Origin: Nitrososphaerota archaeon
GTDB lineage: Archaea > Thermoproteota > Nitrososphaeria > Nitrososphaerales > Nitrososphaeraceae
NCBI GenBank assembly: GCA_005877345.1
Contig: VBPR01000222.1
Location: forward strand, 1 to 20,158
Direction: 5' to 3'
DNA length: 20,158 nt
Shown piece by piece: positions 15,204 to 20,158 of this stretch; within the stretch, counting starts at the first letter, position 1; each line of letters starts with the position of its first letter. The position numbers and the translations under genes are program-made. The notes under the pieces were generated by a model that did not search any database, was not told the DNA's origin, and was given only the letters and a program-made list of their open reading frames with translations.

Positions 15204-16088
15204 TCACTTCCTGTTCAGTTCGGTTAATATTGAGTACATTTTTTCATATGATGATGCAATGTTTCTCTTGTTGGTATAATTTTTCTTTATTTTATTAATT
15301 CTCTTTTCAAGCTCAACCTTATTTTTGGTTAACATGGAGAATAATTTAGTTGATTCCTCATTAAATTTTTTTAGATATTTTAATAATTCCTTGTTATCTG
15401 CCAATAGTGATGATATAAGTGACGAATTGTCTGTTAATACACTTTCAAATAACAGTGCTTGAAGATTAAAAGTAGGTCCAGAGAATTTCTTTAAAAATGT
15501 AATATTTTCATTGCTTAGAGTGACACCTAATAACAAATTAACGTAGTAAACCATTCCGAGAATTACAGCCATTAATGCATCATGATATTTTGGACTTTTG
15601 ATTACTATTGTTTTTGCTTCATTAAATAAAGATTTTACTAATCTTTGCTCTTTTCTCTTGTTCCTGACCGGTATTATCAGTATTTTTGTATCACGTAACC
15701 GCTTAGCTCCTGGACCAAACATTGGATGAATTGAGAGGGGTACCAAATGATCTGGAATTTTCAACAAAGAATCAAAGAGATCGGTCTTGAGTGATGTTAT
15801 CTCTACTATACTAGCACCTTTTTTCATTATAGGTATGCATTTATTAACGACGGCAATTGTTATCCTAATTGGTACACATACAATTACGATGTCCGCTTCT
15901 CTAACACATGTCTCCAAGGATTTGCAGACAGTAATGTTGTAGGGATATTTTTTTAAATCTAAATTGATATTTCTCTTATCATACAATGATACACTAAAGT
16001 TATTTTTTTTTGAAAAATAGTTGCAGAACCAGAGACCCATTTTACCCACACCTACTATCGCCACCGATGTAACCATTGTATCACACAT
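15204..16088 (-). CDS. tyrA: Prephenate/arogenate dehydrogenase
   Basis: This oxidatively decarboxylates prephenate (or arogenate) on the way to tyrosine. It has an N-terminal nucleotide-binding fold, VAIVGVGKMGLWFCNYF (9-25), with Asp at the end of strand 2 (LYDKRN), suggesting NAD preference. The family block EITSLKT (96-102) precedes SIHPMFGPGAK (119-129), where H121 is the expected catalytic histidine. The C-terminal half is helical and Lys-rich, fitting the dimerisation domain. The ATG at 16088 overlaps the stop of the upstream aminotransferase gene by 8 bases; an ATG four codons later (16076) gives the more usual MVTSVAIVG start and is equally possible. Last gene of the aromatic cluster. 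Confidence 0.85.
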   Translation of the reverse strand: MCDTMVTSVAIVGVGKMGLWFCNYFSKKNNFSVSLYDKRNINLDLKKYPYNITVCKSLETCVREADIVIVCVPIRITIAVVNKCIPIMKKGASIVEITSLKTDLFDSLLKIPDHLVPLSIHPMFGPGAKRLRDTKILIIPVRNKRKEQRLVKSLFNEAKTIVIKSPKYHDALMAVILGMVYYVNLLLGVTLSNENITFLKKFSGPTFNLQALLFESVLTDNSSLISSLLADNKELLKYLKKFNEESTKLFSMLTKNKVELEKRINKIKKNYTNKRNIASSYEKMYSILTELNRK

Positions 16089-17460
16089 TCGTAACTTTTT
16101 TTAGTATTTTTAATCCATCATTTAACAATTTCGTTGGTTGACAAGCTGAAATTCTAATGAAATCAAAATATGTCTCTCCAAAACCAATTCCAGGGGCTAC
16201 TGCGACCCCTTCGTTTAACAGGTTGAATATTATCTTATTGACATCTATGCTATTGTTGAATCTCACAAAATAGTACATACCTCCGTCTGGATTAACAAAT
16301 TCACAAGGTAAATTTTCTAATTCGCTTTTTATGAAATCTAGCCGCTTCTTCATTAGAGTCATATTCGTAGTAACGTTACTATTCATCGCTGCAATAGCGG
16401 CATACTGCATTGGTTCTGCAACACTCGTTATCGCTATCGCTTGAATTTTTGATATTCTATCTATTATATCCTTTGAACTTACTGCATATCCAACTCTAAA
16501 GCCTGTCATAGCATGGCTCTTTGAAAATGAAGATACCATTATACTCTTATCATATCCAAAGTCTAAAATGCTCTTGTAAGGGATATAAGAATACATCGAA
16601 TATACTTCATCACTAAGTACAAATATGTCATTTTTTCTAGCCAATTTGAGGATATCATCAATCTCTCTTTCTCGAATTATTTTTCCTGTTGGATTATTCG
16701 GGGAATTTAGAACTATCATTTTAGTATTCGAAGTAATCAGCTGCTCTAATTGATCCAAATCGAGATCCCATTTTTGTTCTACGTTAGTCCTGATTGCCTT
16801 AACCTTTACACCAATAAAATTTGCACAATCCCTGTAAGCAGGCCACGCCGGCTCAGAAATGATTAGTTCATCCCCAATTGATAAGTTAGACACCATTGCA
16901 CTAAATACTGCAAACCTTGCCCCAGGAGTAATTATTACATTTTCTTCCTTTACTGATCTTTCCTGTGCTATTAATTTTCTTAGCATAGGAACTCCATTGG
17001 TCTGGGTGTAGTGAATTCTTTTTTTCTCGAAAGTTTTCAGTAATTCATTTTTGACATTAACTGGAGGCAGATAATCAGGTTCACCAACTTCCAAATGAAT
17101 TATTTTCTTACCTTCCGACTCGAGTTGTTTTGCTTTCAGGAACATGGCCATATGATCCAACTTTGCTTCTTTTTTTGAGGTTTTTGCTTTTTGAATATTT
17201 ATTGACTCTAAAAGTAATAAATTCAATAATTTACCTATAAACTCATTATTCAAGCCGATTTGTGTTCCCAATTCGTGAACATATCGTGCAATATCTTGTT
17301 CAACAGAAATGTCTTCTATTTTCATCATAAGATTATCCTTGATATCTCCAATTTCACTTGCAATACTCATCCTTTTTTGCACAAGCTTTATTATGTCTGC
17401 AGTTACAATTCGCATGTCATCGCGTAATTTTTCTAGTTTGAGCTCGTTTTCATTGCTCAT
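16081..17460 (-). CDS. Fused chorismate mutase-aminotransferase
   Basis: Two enzymes share one 459-residue chain. Residues about 5-92 are an AroQ-type chorismate mutase (chorismate to prephenate): R13, R30 and K41 of KLRDDMRIV, KRMSIA and GDIK match its active-site pattern. From about 100 on is a class I/II PLP aminotransferase: EVGEPDY (124-130), PNNPTG (254-259), D284 (SDEVYS), the PLP lysine K314 (SSFSKSHAMTGFRVGY), and substrate-carboxylate Arg R436 (FIRIS). The transferase probably acts on prephenate or on the keto acids of tyrosine and phenylalanine, inferred from the fusion and from tyrA directly downstream. Its ATG overlaps the aroC stop by 4 bases (ATGA), indicating translational coupling. 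No frame break separates the two domains. Confidence 0.9.
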   Translation of the reverse strand: MSNENELKLEKLRDDMRIVTADIIKLVQKRMSIASEIGDIKDNLMMKIEDISVEQDIARYVHELGTQIGLNNEFIGKLLNLLLLESINIQKAKTSKKEAKLDHMAMFLKAKQLESEGKKIIHLEVGEPDYLPPVNVKNELLKTFEKKRIHYTQTNGVPMLRKLIAQERSVKEENVIITPGARFAVFSAMVSNLSIGDELIISEPAWPAYRDCANFIGVKVKAIRTNVEQKWDLDLDQLEQLITSNTKMIVLNSPNNPTGKIIREREIDDILKLARKNDIFVLSDEVYSMYSYIPYKSILDFGYDKSIMVSSFSKSHAMTGFRVGYAVSSKDIIDRISKIQAIAITSVAEPMQYAAIAAMNSNVTTNMTLMKKRLDFIKSELENLPCEFVNPDGGMYYFVRFNNSIDVNKIIFNLLNEGVAVAPGIGFGETYFDFIRISACQPTKLLNDGLKILKKVTNV

Positions 17461-18569
17461 TTTTTTCTATCGCCTAACACCGGTGGAATAAGCGCCCATC
17501 TAATCGCGTGGTCAGCCAAAATCAAAGAGACTAAAGACTCAACCACAGGTATAGCTCGAGGAACAACACAGGGGTCATGCCTTCCAGGAACAACAATTTC
17601 ACATTCGGAATTTGAAACTAGATCTACTGTTTTTTGTTTTTTTGCAATCGACGATGCTGGTTTGAATCCAATTCTCGTTACTAATGGCATTCCGTTAGTT
17701 AAGCCTCCCAAAATTCCTCCAGAATTGTTTGTCTTCGTTATTATCTTATTGTCCTTAGAGATTGCATACTCATCATTGTTTTCAGAACCTTTTAGCTTTG
17801 TCCCCGAAAAACCAGATCCAAATTCTATAGCCTTTACGGATGGAATACTAAATAATGCTTTACTGAGGTCAGATTCCATGGAGGAGAATATCGGTTCTCC
17901 CAATCCTACCGGCAATCCTACGCATATACATTCAACAATCCCTCCCAGTGAATCACCATTTTTTCTCGCATCAATAATAATGGATTTCATTTTTTCGGCA
18001 ATTTCAGGACGGGGACATCGGACCTCATTCGTATACCTATTTTGTTTTGCCTCTTCATATGACAAAGAATTGCAACTAATTTGACCTATCTGAATAGTAT
18101 AGGCAATAGTTTCTATGCCTAACGAGTACTTCAAGAGCTTTTGTGCTATCGCCCCGCCCATGACCATAGTTGCAGTTAATCTTCCAGAAAATCTCCCACT
18201 CCCTCTATAATCTGCAAATCCACCGTATTTTATAAAAGATGGATAATCTGCATGACCCGGCCTTGGACTATTCTTAGTCACTTCATATGGTCTAGAATCT
18301 GAATCCTTGTTCCATATTATCGCACATATGGGAGCTGAAGTTGTATAACCATTGAAAATTCCTGACAATATTTCAACTTTATCTTCTTCCTTTCTCTGGG
18401 TTGTAATTATTGATTGTCCCGGTTTACGTTTATCTAATTCAATTTGTAAATCTGATTCGCAGAGTGGAAGTCCAGAAGGGCAACCGTCAAGTACCATGCC
18501 AACACATCTTCCATGGCTCTCACCAAAACTAGTTAAGGTGAGTTTCTCCCCCAAGATATTGCCAGTCAT
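17457..18569 (-). CDS. aroC: Chorismate synthase
   Basis: This removes phosphate from EPSP to give chorismate, using reduced FMN. The 370 residues are normal for the family. Signatures are all present: FGESHGRCVGMVLDGCPSG (15-33, with active-site H19); SPRPGHADYP (101-110, with H107); DYRGSGRFSGRLTA (120-133), the FSGR form being usual in archaea; and RHDPCVVPRAIPVVES near the C-terminus. It lies 96 bp downstream of aroA and has a TATA-like box in that gap, so it may be transcribed both with the operon and alone. It overlaps the next gene by four bases. Confidence 0.96.
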   Translation of the reverse strand: MTGNILGEKLTLTSFGESHGRCVGMVLDGCPSGLPLCESDLQIELDKRKPGQSIITTQRKEEDKVEILSGIFNGYTTSAPICAIIWNKDSDSRPYEVTKNSPRPGHADYPSFIKYGGFADYRGSGRFSGRLTATMVMGGAIAQKLLKYSLGIETIAYTIQIGQISCNSLSYEEAKQNRYTNEVRCPRPEIAEKMKSIIIDARKNGDSLGGIVECICVGLPVGLGEPIFSSMESDLSKALFSIPSVKAIEFGSGFSGTKLKGSENNDEYAISKDNKIITKTNNSGGILGGLTNGMPLVTRIGFKPASSIAKKQKTVDLVSNSECEIVVPGRHDPCVVPRAIPVVESLVSLILADHAIRWALIPPVLGDRKK

Positions 18570-18598
18570 TTTATGGATATTGATACCATTTGTGTGTC

Positions 18599-18607
18599 AT
18601 ATATATT
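18599..18607 (-). promoter_or_regulatory. Candidate internal promoter (TATA) ahead of aroC
   Basis: The minus strand reads AATATATAT, centred about 33 nt upstream of the aroC ATG at 18569, within the only sizeable gap of the aromatic cluster. It suggests that aroC, the mutase-aminotransferase and tyrA can be expressed apart from aroK-aroA. Confidence 0.4.
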
Positions 18608-18665
18608 GCCTTTATGTTATATTATTATACTTTCAAACTTTACAGAAATGGAAGTAAAATCAAAA

Positions 18666-19955
18666 CTAACTTAATTTTGCACCAATTCTTCTCATGTCTT
18701 GCACAAATGAAGGGTAAGAAACATCGACTGATTCGAGCCCGTCTACAACAGATTTTTCTGTCAACATGGCAGCTATTACAAAACTCATGAAAAGCCTATG
18801 GTCATTGTGGGAGTCAAGCAGGGCATTTTTTAGTTTTTTTGGTGAGATTATCATAATTTCATCAGGGAATAGCCTCGTTTTAACTCCAAGTTTTCTTAGT
18901 TCAGATGCAATTATTCTTAGTCTATCTGTTTCTTTGTAACGTGTGTGAGAAACTCCATATATCCTTACGGGATTTTTCGACTTTAAGGACAAAATAGCAA
19001 CAACAGGAAGTAAGTCTGGCGTATCTGAGAGGTCAAATTCTCCTCCATCAAGTTCTTCGGTTCCAATTCCAATAGTCTTCACAGTACCATTTTTCTTATT
19101 TATACTAATTACTGCACCAATTTTCTTCAGAATTTCTAGAATTTTTGAATCGCCTTGTGGTAACGAAAAATCTAGGTTACCAACAGTTATCCCATTGCCT
19201 ACGAGGGTACCTGCAGATAATAACAAAGCTGCAGTAGAAAAATCTCCTGGTATGGTGAACGTAGTGGGAACATATCTATTATTGAATATATGATATCTTT
19301 TATAATCTCTGGAATACTTTATTTCTGCGCCAAATTTAGACATGACATTAATGGTAGATTCTATGTAGGTTTTTGAGACTTGCTTTCCGACTACACTGAG
19401 AGAAATTTCTGACTCAGCACAAGCACCTGCTATTAGAATTCCTGAAATAAACTGACTTGATATAGAGCCATCAATAGTAACCTGTTTTCCACCAATTCCT
19501 CCTCCCTGTACAATAATAGGTGCTCTATCATTTTCTCTGGCAGAGAAACAATTTATACCAAGTTGCTTCAAGGCTAATAATAGTGGTCCCATTGGTCTTT
19601 TTCTTATACTATCATCTCCTGTGATTACAACATATCCGCATTTTAGTAACGATGAAATAGCAGTTACGAAACGCATTGTTGTACCAGAGTTCTCCACATT
19701 GATAACATCATCGGGAATTTTTAGAGTATCTTTCCCAGAAATAATTAATTGTTGTCCTCTTCTTCTTATTTTTATTCCAAATGCTCTACATGCGTCAATT
19801 GTTGCAAGAGTATCCCTTGATATTAGAGGATTAATAATATGTGAATTCCCGAGTGCTAATGAAGAAATGAAAATTGCTCTGTGAGTATAGCTTTTGCTTG
19901 GTGGACATGAAACGTTACCATTCAAAATGGACCTTGTTACAAATATTTTACCCAA
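18666..19955 (-). CDS. aroA: 3-phosphoshikimate 1-carboxyvinyltransferase (EPSP synthase)
   Basis: This joins shikimate-3-phosphate and phosphoenolpyruvate to make EPSP. The 429 residues are complete: PPSKSYTHR (18-26, with K21), NVENSGTTMRF (86-96, the PEP-binding loop with G91), SIRKRPMGPL (116-125), SSQFISG (166-172), DLSDTPDLLP (308-317) with a catalytic Asp, TRYKETDRLR (338-347, with catalytic E342), and NDHRLFM (384-390). The start is TTG at 19953-19955, giving MGKIFVTRS directly before the conserved N-terminus; it overlaps the aroK stop by eight bases (TTGGGTAA), so the two are coupled. The GTTMR loop is the usual archaeal form; nothing can be said about glyphosate response. Confidence 0.95.
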   Translation of the reverse strand: MGKIFVTRSILNGNVSCPPSKSYTHRAIFISSLALGNSHIINPLISRDTLATIDACRAFGIKIRRRGQQLIISGKDTLKIPDDVINVENSGTTMRFVTAISSLLKCGYVVITGDDSIRKRPMGPLLLALKQLGINCFSARENDRAPIIVQGGGIGGKQVTIDGSISSQFISGILIAGACAESEISLSVVGKQVSKTYIESTINVMSKFGAEIKYSRDYKRYHIFNNRYVPTTFTIPGDFSTAALLLSAGTLVGNGITVGNLDFSLPQGDSKILEILKKIGAVISINKKNGTVKTIGIGTEELDGGEFDLSDTPDLLPVVAILSLKSKNPVRIYGVSHTRYKETDRLRIIASELRKLGVKTRLFPDEIMIISPKKLKNALLDSHNDHRLFMSFVIAAMLTEKSVVDGLESVDVSYPSFVQDMRRIGAKLS

Positions 19956-20158
19956 CTTCTCTCACTGCTGATGCTTTCTGGTTGTTTGTGCCCGATACTA
20001 TAACCCTGCCGTCTAAATTCGATAAGATTGATTTAATTTTTTGGACTTTGCCTTCATTTACTACTGCAGCAATCGCAGGTCCGTTTCCCGATATGCTTGC
20101 TGCCAAGGCACCATTTTCTAGACATATTCTGGTAATATTATAGCTATTTGAAATTAAG
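19948..20158 (-). CDS. aroK: Shikimate kinase, archaeal GHMP type (C-terminal part only)
   Basis: Only the last 69 codons or so lie in the window; the start is beyond position 20158. The visible protein reads ...CLENGALAASISGNGPAIAA and ends SGTNNQKASAVREVG before the TAA at 19948-19950. The SxSGNGPA motif is the third glycine-rich motif of GHMP kinases. Archaea use a GHMP kinase, not the P-loop enzyme, to phosphorylate shikimate. The identification depends on this motif plus the position directly ahead of aroA, the next enzyme, with an 8-base overlap. On motif alone, homoserine or mevalonate-type kinases would be possible, but the context makes shikimate kinase by far the likeliest. Confidence 0.85.
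   Translation of the reverse strand, partial: LISNSYNITRICLENGALAASISGNGPAIAAVVNEGKVQKIKSILSNLDGRVIVSGTNNQKASAVREVG

Noticed and set aside
17662..18084. 140-codon plus-strand frame opposite aroC
   Set aside because: Antisense shadow of a well-supported chorismate synthase gene.

Overview
The window looks like part of an AT-rich archaeal chromosome, most likely an ammonia-oxidiser-type thaumarchaeon (Nitrososphaerota, Nitrososphaera/Nitrosocosmicus-like). The reasons are: TATA-like boxes about 24-33 nt upstream of start codons with essentially no leader, frequent TTG starts, an archaeal GHMP-type shikimate kinase, a chorismate mutase-aminotransferase fusion, and CBS-domain regulators. The assignment rests on protein recognition by eye, not on a search. 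No rRNA, tRNA, CRISPR array, insertion sequence or phage gene is visible.

Region by region: 1-1250 holds a frameshifted two-CBS-domain gene (minus) and a small membrane-anchored protein (plus). 1509-3514 is a two-gene NAD salvage operon on minus: nicotinate phosphoribosyltransferase, then a nicotinamidase-type hydrolase. 3947-5526 has a divergent pair, a class III nucleotidyl-cyclase-domain protein (minus) and a universal stress protein (plus) whose start is best placed at a TTG codon. 5579-7844 has a bacterial-type phosphorylating GAPDH (minus), divergent from a gene that reads as four CBS domains fused to an HPF/RaiA-like ribosome-hibernation domain but is split by a one-base frameshift. 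7956-9008 is a RibD/dihydrofolate-reductase-fold gene interrupted by one in-frame TGA. 9103-14061 is a peptide-type ABC importer lacking its ATPases: a large family 5 binding protein, a DppB-type permease and a DppC-type permease with a large extracytoplasmic insertion. 14149-15090 is a Trm112-like zinc domain joined to a SAM methyltransferase. 15204-20158 is a tight minus-strand aromatic amino acid cluster: shikimate kinase (cut by the window end), EPSP synthase, chorismate synthase, chorismate mutase-aminotransferase, prephenate/arogenate dehydrogenase.

The aromatic cluster covers consecutive steps from shikimate to chorismate and on through prephenate towards tyrosine. Its members overlap by 4-8 bases, except for a 96-bp gap with its own TATA box ahead of aroC. 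The NAD salvage pair turns nicotinamide into nicotinic acid and then nicotinate mononucleotide.

The most interesting points are the CBS-HPF fusion (a possible ligand-sensing ribosome-hibernation factor) and three broken reading frames within 9 kb (two single-base shifts and one in-frame stop). Those lesions could be real gene erosion or assembly errors; the 11 kb to the right shows none.
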